NCBI GenBank assembly: GCA_021790385.1
Contig: JAJYDW010000001.1
Span: 93,651-157,650, forward strand
Length of the DNA stretch: 64,000 nt
Direction of reading: 5' to 3'
DNA from: Planctomycetota bacterium
GTDB taxonomy: Bacteria; Planctomycetota; Phycisphaerae; WQYP01
Numbering within the stretch: position 1 is the stretch's first letter; each line of letters opens with the position of its first letter. Both the position numbers and the translations under genes were made by a program. The notes beneath the pieces were generated by a model that saw only the letters and a list, made by a program, of their open reading frames with translations, did not search any database and was not told the origin of the DNA. This document shows, in pieces, positions 19,252-30,586 of the stretch.

Positions 19252-19863
19252 TCAAGGCGCTCGATACAACCGCCGGCGGTGAATATAGCGGCCAACTGTG
19301 TTTGGGACCAGATATTCGATGGATAACCCTCGTCGCACCCGGTCACGGATGGCAGTGGAGGAAATATCAATCCGCGGCGTATCAAGGACGGCCGAAAGCA
19401 CCTTGCGCCAGATGCGTGATGAGACGCCTGCAGGCCGCGGGATTTTGCCGCCGGCCCCATCGCCGCGCGGCAGCACCGCCACATCCACCCGGGCCAGCAA
19501 TTCTTCTGCGCGATACCAGGTGCCCAGGCCGGAAAGTTGATCCCAACCCAATAGCAGCACAAATTGGTGGTGCGGATGCGTCTTCTCCAGAGCGTCCAAG
19601 GTATCCCAGGTGTAACTTGGACCGGGGCGATTAATTTCCACGTTGGAGACCGCGAAAGCCGGTTGGGCTTTAATGGCCAGCGAAATCATCTTTAGGCGGT
19701 GCGCACCGGAGGTAATGGAGCGATGCGTTTTGTGTGGGGAGATTCGGGCTGGCACAAATAGCACGCCGGCGGCGCGGCACTTTTCCATGGCCGCCTGGGC
19801 CACAATCAGATGCCCTATATGAATGGGATCAAAGGATCCGCCAAAAAGAATGTGCCTGGCCAT
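19252..19863 (-). CDS. nadD: Nicotinate-nucleotide adenylyltransferase
   Basis: ILFGGSFDPIHIGHLIVAQAA, RPGPSYTWDTLDALE, ISSTAIRDRVRRGLSIEYLVPNTVGRYI. Confidence 0.92.
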   Translation of the reverse strand: MARHILFGGSFDPIHIGHLIVAQAAMEKCRAAGVLFVPARISPHKTHRSITSGAHRLKMISLAIKAQPAFAVSNVEINRPGPSYTWDTLDALEKTHPHHQFVLLLGWDQLSGLGTWYRAEELLARVDVAVLPRGDGAGGKIPRPAGVSSRIWRKVLSAVLDTPRIDISSTAIRDRVRRGLSIEYLVPNTVGRYIHRRRLYRAP

Positions 19864-20082
19864 AATCCACCCATTAAGCCGGCAAAGTCAGTGTCGCCAG
19901 CGCCGTAATATCAGAAAAAATAGCCGATGGTCGCGTGGGAGGCAACCACCGGCTTTCGTGGGGGAGAAGGAAGGAACATCAGCAGTGGTCGGGCCACAAC
20001 AGGCCTGCAACCATTGCAACCTTATATACGATGCGCAGGTTGGGATGGTTTGCGCGGGCGTAATATTTTTTCGGTGCGGTTT

Positions 20083-21495
20083 TCAGATCTTTTCAGCGTC
20101 TGATAAATCCCGCTGTTTGGCAAGGGTGGTGAATATATCGCCTCGTTTTTCGTAATTAGGAAATTGATCGTACGAGGCGCACGCTGGAGACAGAACCACG
20201 TTTTTAACGTCCGCGAAAAACGGATCGGGTGAATGAAGCCAAAGTCGGGCTTGTTGAACCGCTGCGGCCAGCGTTTGGGTATAAACGAGCCTATTTTGCG
20301 GCAACAAGCCGGTCTGGGCGGACAAATCTATGATTTTTTGGCCGGTGGCACCAATGCCCAGCACCCCAGCCGCGCGTTTGGCCAGAACGGCAGCCAGTTC
20401 GCCTAAGTCCAAGTGTTTGTCGTATCCGCCAACGATACAGATAAAAGATTTTTCCGGAAAGGCCTGCAAAGCGGTCAGCGTGGCAGCCGGCGTGGTGGCC
20501 TTGGAATCGTTATACCAGTAGATGCTATGGCCAGGTCGAACCGCATCGGTATGCACCAGTTGGAGCCGATGCGGCAGGCCGGCAAATGTTTGCAGTGCAG
20601 CAATGGCGGCGGGTAGTTTATTGGAAAGACCCAGCGCTTTGACCACTGCCAGCGCCGCTTGGGCGTTGGATTGATTATGATCTCCCGGAACCAGCAAGTG
20701 AAGTTTTTCACTGCCACACACGCGATAAACCATGGTGCGCCCGGAGGCATGCGACTGCCATTCGCTGACAGCAGCATCTTCTCCATTGAGAATGGCTACA
20801 TCGGCGCGAGTTTGAAAGCGCAGGATATTTTTTTTTATGGCGGCATAATTGGCCAAGGTACCGTGGCGATCCAGATGGTTGGGGACCACATTGGTAACCA
20901 CCGCCACGTGCGGAGACCAGCCGATGGCAGGTGTATCTTCCAGCATGAAGCTGGAAAGTTCGAGAACGACAATATCCTCAGATGCGATATTCGGCAGGTC
21001 CGCAAGCAGGGAATGGCCGATGTTGCCACCCATCCAGCATCGCCGGGGTGGGCTGCCGGCAAGGCAGGCAGTCAACGCCTGGCAGATCATGGCCGTGGTG
21101 GTGGATTTACCGACACTGCCGGTGATGCCCACAATTTTGGCGGTGCAGCGCTGCACAAATAAATTGATTTCCGTGGTGATGGGCACACCCTGGCGGATGG
21201 CGGCCTGCACAAAATCGGATTTTGCTTTATCCACGGCCGGATTCACCACCAACATTTCTGCGTGCTGCAAAATGGCCGTATCGTGCCCGCCGAGTGCAAA
21301 TTCGCAGCCGGTTCCGGCCAGTTGGGCCACAGAATCGGCAAGTTTGTCGGCGGGTTCCATATCGGTGACAACCACCCGGCAACCTTGCTGACAAAGCCAG
21401 CGACTAACGCCCACACCGCCGCCAAATCGGCCCAGCCCCATTACCACAACCCGCATCTGCGGAGAAACGGTGATGAACGGATGTTTTTGGGTCAT
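20083..21495 (-). CDS. murD: UDP-N-acetylmuramoylalanine--D-glutamate ligase
   Basis: MGLGRFGGGVGVSRWL, VGITGSVGKSTTTAMI, VVTNVVPNHLDRHGTLANYAAIKKNIL, WYNDSKATTPAATLTAL, LSPACASYDQFPNYEKRGDIF. Confidence 0.93.
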   Translation of the reverse strand: MTQKHPFITVSPQMRVVVMGLGRFGGGVGVSRWLCQQGCRVVVTDMEPADKLADSVAQLAGTGCEFALGGHDTAILQHAEMLVVNPAVDKAKSDFVQAAIRQGVPITTEINLFVQRCTAKIVGITGSVGKSTTTAMICQALTACLAGSPPRRCWMGGNIGHSLLADLPNIASEDIVVLELSSFMLEDTPAIGWSPHVAVVTNVVPNHLDRHGTLANYAAIKKNILRFQTRADVAILNGEDAAVSEWQSHASGRTMVYRVCGSEKLHLLVPGDHNQSNAQAALAVVKALGLSNKLPAAIAALQTFAGLPHRLQLVHTDAVRPGHSIYWYNDSKATTPAATLTALQAFPEKSFICIVGGYDKHLDLGELAAVLAKRAAGVLGIGATGQKIIDLSAQTGLLPQNRLVYTQTLAAAVQQARLWLHSPDPFFADVKNVVLSPACASYDQFPNYEKRGDIFTTLAKQRDLSDAEKI

Positions 21496-21539
21496 GGTTT
21501 TCGGGCCTGGTGATAAGGGTTCAAAGCTGCCGGCGGCGG

Positions 21540-22490
21540 TCAGGGGCTGCTTTCGCCGAGAGCCGCGGCGATTTCGCTGCGGGTATCCAGTATCGATTGC
21601 AGCACGGCCTGGGACCACTGCTGGTCGGAAAAGTGGGCGTATTTTTTATCCTGATAGGCAAAAATAATTGAACGGCTGGCGGAAATCACCGCCCCGTGCC
21701 CGGCGCGGTCAAAGACGTGGGCGCAATCCTGCAGATTGCCGCCCTGGGCCCCGATACCGGGTATCAAAAAAAGCGTGTGCGGTAACGCCCGGCGCAAATG
21801 AATCAGCGAATCCCGCGTGGTGGCGCCTACCACCGCACCCACCGAACTGAAACCGCAGGCGCCCATAAGGCCCTGGCCCCAGGAATCTATAAGATCTGCC
21901 ACGTGCTGGTAGAGTGGCCGCTTATCGGCGGCGGGAATTTCCTGAATTTCACCGGCGCTGGGGTTGCTGGTGCGCAACAGAATAAAGACGCCTTTGCCCA
22001 TCTTCCGGGCCGTATCCGTGAAGGGCTTGATTCCATCAAGACCAAAATAAGGATTGATGGTGATGGCATCAGGGCCGCCAAGATGGCCCAGGTCGCTAAA
22101 GTCGCTATCGGCCAGGGTGGCGGCGGCGTATTGTTCGGCGGTGTGGCCGATATCGGCACGTTTCACATCGCCGATGACCAGCAGCCCGGCGGTTCGGGCT
22201 TCCTGCACCAGGCGACCATAAGCCTGCCAGCCCATCCATTGGTAACGCTCGAAATAGGCGCTGTTGATTTTCACTGCCGGTACGTGCGTGGCCGCCACGG
22301 CGATGATCTGTCGGCAGAATTCAACCATGGCGCTGACACAATCCGCAGCCCGGGTGGAATCATTCATGCCCGGCCGAGAGGTAATGGCCGTGGGCAGCTT
22401 TTCATACACGGGATCCAGCCCCAAAATCAAGGGGGTTTGCCTTTGATCGATGGCGGCCAGCAGACGGTCGGCGAAATTGGCGGTAGCCAT
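21540..22490 (-). CDS. pyrF: Orotidine 5'-phosphate decarboxylase
   Basis: LILGLDPVYEKLP, VKINSAYFERYQW, GLLVIGDVKRADIGHTAEQYA, LFLIPGIGAQGG. Confidence 0.92.
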   Translation of the reverse strand: MATANFADRLLAAIDQRQTPLILGLDPVYEKLPTAITSRPGMNDSTRAADCVSAMVEFCRQIIAVAATHVPAVKINSAYFERYQWMGWQAYGRLVQEARTAGLLVIGDVKRADIGHTAEQYAAATLADSDFSDLGHLGGPDAITINPYFGLDGIKPFTDTARKMGKGVFILLRTSNPSAGEIQEIPAADKRPLYQHVADLIDSWGQGLMGACGFSSVGAVVGATTRDSLIHLRRALPHTLFLIPGIGAQGGNLQDCAHVFDRAGHGAVISASRSIIFAYQDKKYAHFSDQQWSQAVLQSILDTRSEIAAALGESSP

Positions 22491-22520
22491 GGCAAAATCC
22501 CCGGTGCGTACCCTGACGGC

Positions 22521-23030
22521 TTACGGCATGGATAAATTCAGCTCGCGGCGATACAGGGCAAAGAGTTCCATAAACTGGGAATTGAACACAAAATTAAAAT
22601 CTGGAAACTTCATCCCCGACATGTTCTGGTCAATATGAGAAAACATGAGGTCTACCGTGCCCACCGGCTGTTCCACCAGAGCACCGCCCTGCCAGGTACG
22701 GCAGGCAATGCGGCCTTCAATGGATGCACCGGTTTCGTTGAGCTGGCTGATGGCGGCACGATAAACGATTTGTTCGCCGGGGCGAACCAACCGTTCAAAC
22801 GTGGCCTGGTTAATCTTGGCGAGAATCACCTTTTCCTTGAATTCCCGCACTGCCCCAACCAGAATGCCGCTGGTTTGTGCCATGCCTTCGATCATCAAGC
22901 TGGCGGGCATGATGGGGAAGCCGGGAAAATGATCGTGGAGATGATCTTCTGAAAGCGTAACATTTTTAATGGCCACGGCACTTTTGCCGGGCGCAAAGCT
23001 TTCAAAGCGGTCAATCCAGATCCAGCGCAC
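22521..23030 (-). CDS. FabZ/FabA-like hotdog 3-hydroxyacyl-ACP dehydratase
   Basis: DHFPGFPIMPASLMIEGMAQTSGILV, VILAKINQATFERLVRPGEQIVYRA. Confidence 0.82.
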   Translation of the reverse strand: MRWIWIDRFESFAPGKSAVAIKNVTLSEDHLHDHFPGFPIMPASLMIEGMAQTSGILVGAVREFKEKVILAKINQATFERLVRPGEQIVYRAAISQLNETGASIEGRIACRTWQGGALVEQPVGTVDLMFSHIDQNMSGMKFPDFNFVFNSQFMELFALYRRELNLSMP

Positions 23031-23044
23031 CCACCGGCCCCTTC

Positions 23045-24082
<1,038 letters not shown>

Positions 24083-24609
24083 TTATCATCATAAGTCCGG
24101 CCACGGAGCTACAACAACATGCTCCGCTGGCCGGGCGAATTCCAAGCCCGTGATAGTACAGGATACCGGCGGGATAATGCAAGCGATTGAAATAGTCGTT
24201 GCGTGAGTAGAGTCAGGAGACAAGGCGCGGGGAAAAATGCTCTCAGCATTCAGCGATCAGCCCAGAGATTTGTTTCCCTGGGCACCTGTCACGCAGGCGT
24301 GGAGACATACAGCGTGGTGGCGGCCACCGGCGGTAAAAAACGTACCTGACACCTTTAATTTTCCATGGATTGTTTCCTTAGGCCGTTATCTTGGCGACCT
24401 GTTGGTGCTTTGGTGAGGGTGGATTTGGTTTGCGGGTGGGTGGGGGTGAAGTAGGATGAGGATATGGTAATGGTTTTGGAAGGTGGCGCGACCAACGGTT
24501 GAGGGTTTATGGGCGTGAAGGGGTGAACATGTGGCGCCGGCCGCCTGGCGGCCACGCACAACGGGGTATGCTTTTGGCGGGCAGCGGACGGCTGTGGTTG
24601 TGGGGAAAA

Positions 24610-24630
24610 CCGCTGGGATAAACCCAGCGG
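24610..24630. repeat. Dispersed hairpin, copy 2
   Basis: TGGGGAAAACCGCTGGGATAAACCCAGCGG identical to copy 1. Confidence 0.85.
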
Positions 24631-24785
24631 CTCGTTTGGGGGGGGAGTGTGCAGCGGTACTCGGCGAGTTTGGGCACATGGATTTCGCAGGATCCGCTTT
24701 CCTATATCAATGGGGCGGATACGTATTAGTGTGTGGGTGATGGTCCGCTTCCTTACGGGCGCGGCTCGGATTTTCGGAGGGCGGT

Positions 24786-24813
24786 CAGCGGGCGGTGGTC
24801 AGCTTTCAGCGGG
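24786..24813. repeat. 7-bp-period degenerate array, CAGCGGG type
   Basis: cagcggg cggtggt cagcttt cagcggg. Confidence 0.7.
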
Positions 24814-24864
24814 CGACGGGGATTAACCCCAAAGACAATGAGGGCTACGAACTAAGGCCCGCGG

Positions 24865-24896
24865 GAGCAGGGGAACAGTTGAGCAGTGGAGCAGAA
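24865..24896. repeat. 8-bp-period degenerate array
   Basis: gagcaggg gaacagtt gagcagtg gagcagaa. Confidence 0.65.
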
Positions 24897-24913
24897 GGCG
24901 GCAGGGAGAAATG

Positions 24914-24941
24914 GATTTGAGATTTAAAATTTAATATTTCA
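24914..24941. repeat. 7-bp-period degenerate array, GATTTGA type
   Basis: gatttga gatttaa aatttaa tatttca; similar to 9486..9513. Confidence 0.65.
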
Positions 24942-25062
24942 AGCCCGTAGTGGATTGGGAAGGCGCGGCCACCAAGGTGGCCGGCTCAGCGAACAGGATA
25001 AATGCGCTGTCAGGTGCGGATGGTAAATTGCCGTTTTTGTCTGTTGGAAGGACAATGGAGTC

Positions 25063-26088
25063 ATGGATATTAACCGGTTCATCGCCCGACGGGAAAACCA
25101 GTGGAAGCGCTTAACCGTGCTGACCGATAAAGCGGACCGTGATACCGCGCAGGGACTTACCGCATCGGAGGCGGAGGAATTTTTTGCGCTTTATCGCATG
25201 GCCTCCAATGATTTAAACCTGGTGCAGACGTACGGCGGAGGTTCCGCCCTGCTGGACTACCTGGAAATGCTGGTGGCCCGGGCCCTGCAGCACCTGGCGG
25301 TACCGCAACGGGTGCGGTTGTTTTCCGCATGGTGGCAAGTTTTAAGATATGATTTTCCGGCTACGGTCCGCAAACAGTGGACGGCCCTGCTTCTTTCAGT
25401 CCTGATTATGGGCGTGGGAACCGTCGCCGGATACGCTATTACTGCGGCACACCCATCAACAGCCCTGACGTTTGTGCCGGCGGAATTTTTCCGACAGAGT
25501 CCCGCACACCGTGTGGCCGAGCACATTGCGACTGACAGTTCCCGGAAGTTCCATTACAGTGCAGAGAAGAACCTGTTTTTTTCGGTTTATCTGTTTACCC
25601 ACAATATTGAAGTGGCGGTGATGACTTTTGCACTGGGGCTGACCTTTGGGCTGGGTACGGTGGTGATGTTATTTTTCAGCGGGGCGATGCTGGGGTCGCT
25701 GGGGCAGCGTTATCAGGCGGATCATGTGGGGACCTATTTTATTTCCTGGGTGGGACCGCACGGGGTACTGGAACTGCCGGCAATATGTATTGCCGCAACG
25801 GCAGGCCTGATGATTGCGCGGGCGATGTGGACGGGCGGCGGACGACACGGCGCGGTGTGGGCAAGCGTGCGGGACCAACGCCGGGATTTACTGAATCTGC
25901 TGATCGGTTGTGCGCACATGCTGGTGCTGGCGGGAGTGATTGAAGGGGGATTCAGTCAGATTACCGCGCCGGTGCTGCCGTATTTTTTGAAGATATTTTT
26001 TGCCTGTGCCTTGTTTTGTGCGCTGATTGCCTACCTGTTTTTCATGCCACTGAAAAAGCCGCAGTGGGATCCCGCCAACGACGAATGA
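25063..26088 (+). CDS. Stage II sporulation protein M-like membrane protein (SpoIIM/DUF95)
   Basis: N-terminal MDINRFIARRENQWKRLTVLTDKADRDTAQGLTASEAEEFFALYRMASNDL, then TM segments with FTHNIEVAVMTFALGLTFGLGT and GVLELPAICIAATAGLMIARAM. Confidence 0.85.
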   Translation: MDINRFIARRENQWKRLTVLTDKADRDTAQGLTASEAEEFFALYRMASNDLNLVQTYGGGSALLDYLEMLVARALQHLAVPQRVRLFSAWWQVLRYDFPATVRKQWTALLLSVLIMGVGTVAGYAITAAHPSTALTFVPAEFFRQSPAHRVAEHIATDSSRKFHYSAEKNLFFSVYLFTHNIEVAVMTFALGLTFGLGTVVMLFFSGAMLGSLGQRYQADHVGTYFISWVGPHGVLELPAICIAATAGLMIARAMWTGGGRHGAVWASVRDQRRDLLNLLIGCAHMLVLAGVIEGGFSQITAPVLPYFLKIFFACALFCALIAYLFFMPLKKPQWDPANDE

Positions 26089-26103
26089 AGCGCTGTGCGG
26101 TCC

Positions 26104-27414
26104 CTACGCCAACTGGCGGGATTTAATGGCCAGGTAGGCGTTGATGACCCCAAGGGTCAGGGTGTCGGCATTGGCTTCGATGAGACTGGCCCCGGCCATG
26201 GACAGCTTGCGTTTACGGCTGTCGCGTTCGGTGACCAGCTTGCGGGCGGCGATAGCCTGAAAGAAATGAGATGTGGTTGAGATTGGACCGTCGGCAATAC
26301 GATCCAGCAATGTATCCCGCAGCGACACCACCTTCAAAAGATGGCGGTGGCGCAGCAGGACGGCGGAATCGAGCAGATTCTCGGCCAACTGTGGATCGTT
26401 GAGATCGGTGAAAAGAAAAATCATGCAACGTTTATTCTGGCGGAGGCGAATGGCGGCGGCCATCGCGGCATAGGAGGGATATACCATTTCGGCCTGGCAA
26501 TCGGCCAGGGCATCCAGCACGTGCCGCATAGCCAGAGATGATCCGGATGGTTTTATAAACGCGGTAACGGACTGGCGGAAAACCAGAGCACCCACGCGAT
26601 CGTTCTGGCGGATCGCCACATGGCCGAGCATAATGGCAGCGTCAATAGCACAATCCAGCATGGTACGGGTGCCGATGGAATTGGCCATCATACGGCCGGC
26701 GTCAAGGCAAAGCAGCACATCCTGCTGGCGCTCCACCTGAAAAACATTGGTCATCAGCCGTTGGTGATGGGCGGAACTTTTCCAGTTGATGTCACGGAAG
26801 TCATCGTCTGGAAGGTAATCTCGAAGCTGCTCAAATTCACGTCCACTGCCTAAAATGCGCCGCTGATGCAGGCCCATCATGGCCAGGGCGTGATGTTGGC
26901 GAAGAACTTCAAACCGGCGGATGTCCCGCAGGTTGGGGTAAATACGGATTGCCGGTGGTTGCGGGCCAGTGGTACGCCGCAGTGCCCAGGGCATGGGCAG
27001 ACTCATGGTGATGATGGCGGGCTTTAATTGCAACGGGCCGCGGACTGCGGGGGTGATGGCCAGGGAAGTCAAAATGGACTCCCGTGGGGCGATGGCAAGG
27101 TGGATCGGCGGAGACTCGCCGGGCAAGCCGGCGGGCCAGGGCTGTTCCAAGGTGATGATGGTGCGGCGGGCGGAGAGATTTTCAATGCGATAGGCAAGTT
27201 GCAAGGGCGTGCCCATTTCGCCGCGCAGCGGAAATTCCGGCGTTATCCGCAGGGTGGTTTTGCGGAGGACTACGGAATCAAGGATCAATAACAGGGCCAC
27301 AACAAGGTTCAGACTCAAGCCAACGGCCAGCAACGGCCGACTAAGCGCCGCCGGCAGCAGCAACGCCGAAATGGCCGCGAGAGACCAGATGCTTGCTTTC
27401 CCCGGTATGTTCAT
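26104..27414 (-). CDS. DUF58 domain (vWA-like) protein
   Basis: GSGREFEQLRDYLPDDDFRDINWKSSAHHQRLMTNVFQVERQQDVLLCLDAGRMM. Confidence 0.9.
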   Translation of the reverse strand: MNIPGKASIWSLAAISALLLPAALSRPLLAVGLSLNLVVALLLILDSVVLRKTTLRITPEFPLRGEMGTPLQLAYRIENLSARRTIITLEQPWPAGLPGESPPIHLAIAPRESILTSLAITPAVRGPLQLKPAIITMSLPMPWALRRTTGPQPPAIRIYPNLRDIRRFEVLRQHHALAMMGLHQRRILGSGREFEQLRDYLPDDDFRDINWKSSAHHQRLMTNVFQVERQQDVLLCLDAGRMMANSIGTRTMLDCAIDAAIMLGHVAIRQNDRVGALVFRQSVTAFIKPSGSSLAMRHVLDALADCQAEMVYPSYAAMAAAIRLRQNKRCMIFLFTDLNDPQLAENLLDSAVLLRHRHLLKVVSLRDTLLDRIADGPISTTSHFFQAIAARKLVTERDSRKRKLSMAGASLIEANADTLTLGVINAYLAIKSRQLA

Positions 27415-28385
27415 CGTGGAACCTCAAGCGAATCCATGATTTGATCGAGCACTTCGGCCTTACGCGTGCCGGCCACTTCGGCATCGGCGGAAAGGGTGAG
27501 GCGGTGGGCGAGGACCGGCCCGACCAGCCGGGCGATATCATCCGGGGTTACAAAATCGCGGCCATGAATCAAGGCCCAGGCTTTGCCGCACGTGAGAAGT
27601 GAAATAGAGGCACGCGGCCCGGCACCAAGGACGACGGATTCATGTTTCCGCGTGGCTCGGACCAGTTTTAAGAGATACTCCACAATGGCCGGTTCCACAC
27701 GGACCCTGGCCAGATTCTCACGGGCCGCGGTGAGCTGCTCCAGGGTGAGCACAGGGGCAATACCGGAGGCTTCCAGGCGATCCGGCGGATGGCCCTGGTC
27801 AATGGCGTCAAGGAGCTGGCGCTCGGATGCCTCATCGGGATAATCGACCGGAATTTTAAGCAGGAACCGGTCCTGCTGGGCTTCAGGCAGGGGATAGGTG
27901 CCTTCAAATTCCACTGGATTTTGGGTGGCAAAGACGGTAAAAACCGTGGAAAGCAGATGTCGCTGGCCATCAATGGTAACGTGCTGCTCACTCATGGCTT
28001 CGAGCAAAGCAGATTGCGTTTTGGCCGGGGCGCGGTTGATTTCATCGGCCAGCAAAAGATCGGTGAAGACTGGGCCTTGGTGGAGGTGGAATTCGTTGGC
28101 ACCGGGGGTAAAAATGGTCGTACCGAGAATATCGGAGGGCATGAGATCCGGGGTAAATTGTATGCGTTTGGCGCGGCAGGAGAGCGTCATGGCCAGAGTT
28201 CGTACGCTCAATGTTTTGGCCGTTCCCGGCACACCCTCGAGCAGGGCGTGTCCACCGGCCAGTAGGGCGGTAAGCATGAGATCAATAAATGCTTCCTGTC
28301 CGCGAACCACTTTTTTAATTTCCGTCTTTGCGGCCTGCAGCGACTGGATTATCGGTTGCAGGTTTGGATCCGGGGTTTCTACCAT
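27411..28385 (-). CDS. MoxR-family AAA+ ATPase
   Basis: GGHALLEGVPGTAKTLSVRTLA, QGPVFTDLLLADEINRAPAKTQSALLEAMSE, FATQNPVEFEGTYPLPEAQQDRFLLKI. Confidence 0.95.
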   Translation of the reverse strand: MVETPDPNLQPIIQSLQAAKTEIKKVVRGQEAFIDLMLTALLAGGHALLEGVPGTAKTLSVRTLAMTLSCRAKRIQFTPDLMPSDILGTTIFTPGANEFHLHQGPVFTDLLLADEINRAPAKTQSALLEAMSEQHVTIDGQRHLLSTVFTVFATQNPVEFEGTYPLPEAQQDRFLLKIPVDYPDEASERQLLDAIDQGHPPDRLEASGIAPVLTLEQLTAARENLARVRVEPAIVEYLLKLVRATRKHESVVLGAGPRASISLLTCGKAWALIHGRDFVTPDDIARLVGPVLAHRLTLSADAEVAGTRKAEVLDQIMDSLEVPR

Positions 28386-29727
28386 GTTGTATCTCCTTAA
28401 CCAGGTGCCAGGATTGGGTAATTAAATCAGCCAGCGTACGACGGCGGGCTGCTTTTCGGGCGTTGGATTTTGCAGAGGGTTCGGCCAGCCCGCGCTCTAC
28501 CATCTGCAGACGTACCAGAATGGACTGCAACCCCTGCCGGACAGATTCGGGCTGTTTTTGCAGGTAGACGGGCATTTGTTCCGGACGGCAACGCAAGGCC
28601 GCGGCGATGCGGTGCGTGATTTCGTGGTTAACCCACTGAAATAGTTCCGGTTCGGAAAGAGAACTTTGGTAGAGGTGGCCGAGCATGGCAATATGTTCCA
28701 CGCTCGAGCGGACCGGTCCTTTAGAATCGCCGGCCGGCACGGCCGGGTAGCCCCGGCAACTCCAGGCATAGGCCAGCAGCAGTACAATCAGTTCCAGCAG
28801 CGCCGGTATCAGGCCGTAACGGCGAAGGATATCCAAGGTGGTATAGTTATGGCCCGCACCCAGGCTCCATTGGTCCAGAATGACTGGCTTATCGGGTAAA
28901 ACGGCCTGCAAAAAATCCAGGTTACCGGCATGGGCTATGCCACCGTTGAGCATAAGCCACGGCGAGCCGACGAAAATTACGCGGCCTCGGCCCAGATGCC
29001 TTTCAATGACCACCGGTCCGAATTTCGTTTTGGCCAGAATCTGCCAATGCGTGTCCTTTTGGGGAATAATAAAGTAAGCCGGTGCCAGCAACTGCAAAAG
29101 GCGGCGCTGCGCGGGGAGGTGGGAACCGGCCGCACGGGAATAATGCCAGGGCACATTTTTAATCCATGGGGCAAGCAGGTGCGGGCTTCGCCCATTTTGC
29201 ATGATGGTGACCCACGCCGGGGCATTTTCTGGCAGCAAAAACAGGTGGTGCGGAGGTGGGAGTTTGGCATGTTTTTTCTGGGGCGACTTATGGTGTTTGT
29301 GTTGGGCAGAGTCCCACGGTTTGGCCAGACCCAGGACACGTAACTTAAAAAACGCCGTCAAACCGGTGGCATTTTGTGTAAAGTCGATGAGCGTATTGCC
29401 ATCGGCTATCCAGTGGAGCAAATGGGGATTGTAGTGTTTTGGGGTGGAATAATCTTCCAGTATACCGGAAGTATAAGGATCTGTTGCATTGATCAGAACA
29501 CCAGCAGTACCGTGGGGCAAAATGGGGTGAGTGAGCAGGGTAACGCGCCGGCCGGCGGCATGAAAAAATTGCGCCAATGCGGCAGACCCGTAGGGATCAA
29601 ACCGGTAAGCACTGTAAAGCGGCATCTGGGAGCCACCACGTGCTGTGCTCCAGGCCAGATCGACCAGCAACCAGATCAACAAGGTAAAGAAGGCCAGGGC
29701 CAGGGAGACGGGTATGATTTTACGCAT
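28315..29727 (-). CDS. DUF4350 domain membrane protein
   Basis: MRKIIPVSLALAFFTLLIWLLVD, YRFDPYGSAALAQFFHAAGRRVTLL, ERHLGRGRVIFVGSPWLMLNGGIAHAGN; position next to MoxR. Confidence 0.75.
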   Translation of the reverse strand: MRKIIPVSLALAFFTLLIWLLVDLAWSTARGGSQMPLYSAYRFDPYGSAALAQFFHAAGRRVTLLTHPILPHGTAGVLINATDPYTSGILEDYSTPKHYNPHLLHWIADGNTLIDFTQNATGLTAFFKLRVLGLAKPWDSAQHKHHKSPQKKHAKLPPPHHLFLLPENAPAWVTIMQNGRSPHLLAPWIKNVPWHYSRAAGSHLPAQRRLLQLLAPAYFIIPQKDTHWQILAKTKFGPVVIERHLGRGRVIFVGSPWLMLNGGIAHAGNLDFLQAVLPDKPVILDQWSLGAGHNYTTLDILRRYGLIPALLELIVLLLAYAWSCRGYPAVPAGDSKGPVRSSVEHIAMLGHLYQSSLSEPELFQWVNHEITHRIAAALRCRPEQMPVYLQKQPESVRQGLQSILVRLQMVERGLAEPSAKSNARKAARRRTLADLITQSWHLVKEIQHGRNPGSKPATDNPVAAGRKDGN

Positions 29728-30586
29728 GGGCATCCTCCTGGCGCAGGGGCGCATGACCGGGAACCGCCACGGGTTGCGGCTGGTCTATTTTGGTGCAAAG
29801 GAGGTGAATCTGCTGGCGCAGCGTATCGGCACTGAGGCCGGGATAGAGTTTTCGGCCGTACCAGACATGGTCAAACAGGTCGGTGAGGGTGCCGAATAAC
29901 TGCCGCTCCGGCATTTGGCCATGAAAATCATGTACGTAATACCAATTGGTGCGGTTGCGGCGGAAACGAATTTTCCCGGCTTGATGCAGGCCGGAAAGCA
30001 ATGACAAATACATGGCCCGGTACATGGCACGAAAATTGCCTTCGCTGCCGAATTGCTGTGCGGCTGACATCCACGAGTCGCTGGCCATGGCCAGGGCGTC
30101 TCCCTGCTCCATGGCTTGCCCAATGCTGTTGCGGCTTAATGCGCTGGAGGCAGACTTGGATTTGGTCTTTGCGGCGGGCCACCAGCGGAAGAGCACCATC
30201 AGGATGCCCACCACCAGCAAAATGCCCACAATCCACCCCATAATTTCGAGAAACGTGGCAATAGAAAAGGGTGGGCCGGAAAAATTTCCGCCTGCGATTG
30301 GGCGCTGGTGATGGTGGCGAAAAAAGATGCGTCTTAGCCATTTCACAAAGCGGTCCCACTGTTTGCTGATGGCTTGTTCCAGGGGATTGTGTAACGGCGA
30401 GGCCTGGGCCTTTTCCCGCCAGCGCCATTGTTGAAAGGGTGGCTGGGCAAGAATGTGCCGCAATTGACGGTGCGGATGGACAAATGTCTGGGCACGAGAT
30501 ATTCCTGCCGCCGGATTGCCGCGGACCTGAACGGTAATTAACAGTACGCTGACCATGGCCAGGCCAAACATGCTTCGGGCATTCAT
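29720..30586 (-). CDS. DUF4129-like membrane protein
   Basis: Signal peptide, central TM, C-terminal RNRTNWYYVHDFHGQMPERQLFGTLTDLFDHVWYGRKL; position in MoxR/DUF58 operon. Confidence 0.65.
   Translation of the reverse strand: MNARSMFGLAMVSVLLITVQVRGNPAAGISRAQTFVHPHRQLRHILAQPPFQQWRWREKAQASPLHNPLEQAISKQWDRFVKWLRRIFFRHHHQRPIAGGNFSGPPFSIATFLEIMGWIVGILLVVGILMVLFRWWPAAKTKSKSASSALSRNSIGQAMEQGDALAMASDSWMSAAQQFGSEGNFRAMYRAMYLSLLSGLHQAGKIRFRRNRTNWYYVHDFHGQMPERQLFGTLTDLFDHVWYGRKLYPGLSADTLRQQIHLLCTKIDQPQPVAVPGHAPLRQEDAHA

Noticed and set aside
24355-24740. ORFs around 24.5 kb (68-97 aa)
   Set aside because: They translate the dispersed hairpin and neighbouring repeats (KTAGINPA, also seen at 9516..9830), so they reflect repeats rather than genes.
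25063-26088. SpoIIM as evidence of endospore formation
   Set aside because: SpoIIM/DUF95 homologues are widespread in non-sporulating bacteria near MoxR/RDD genes, and no other sporulation genes are seen here.
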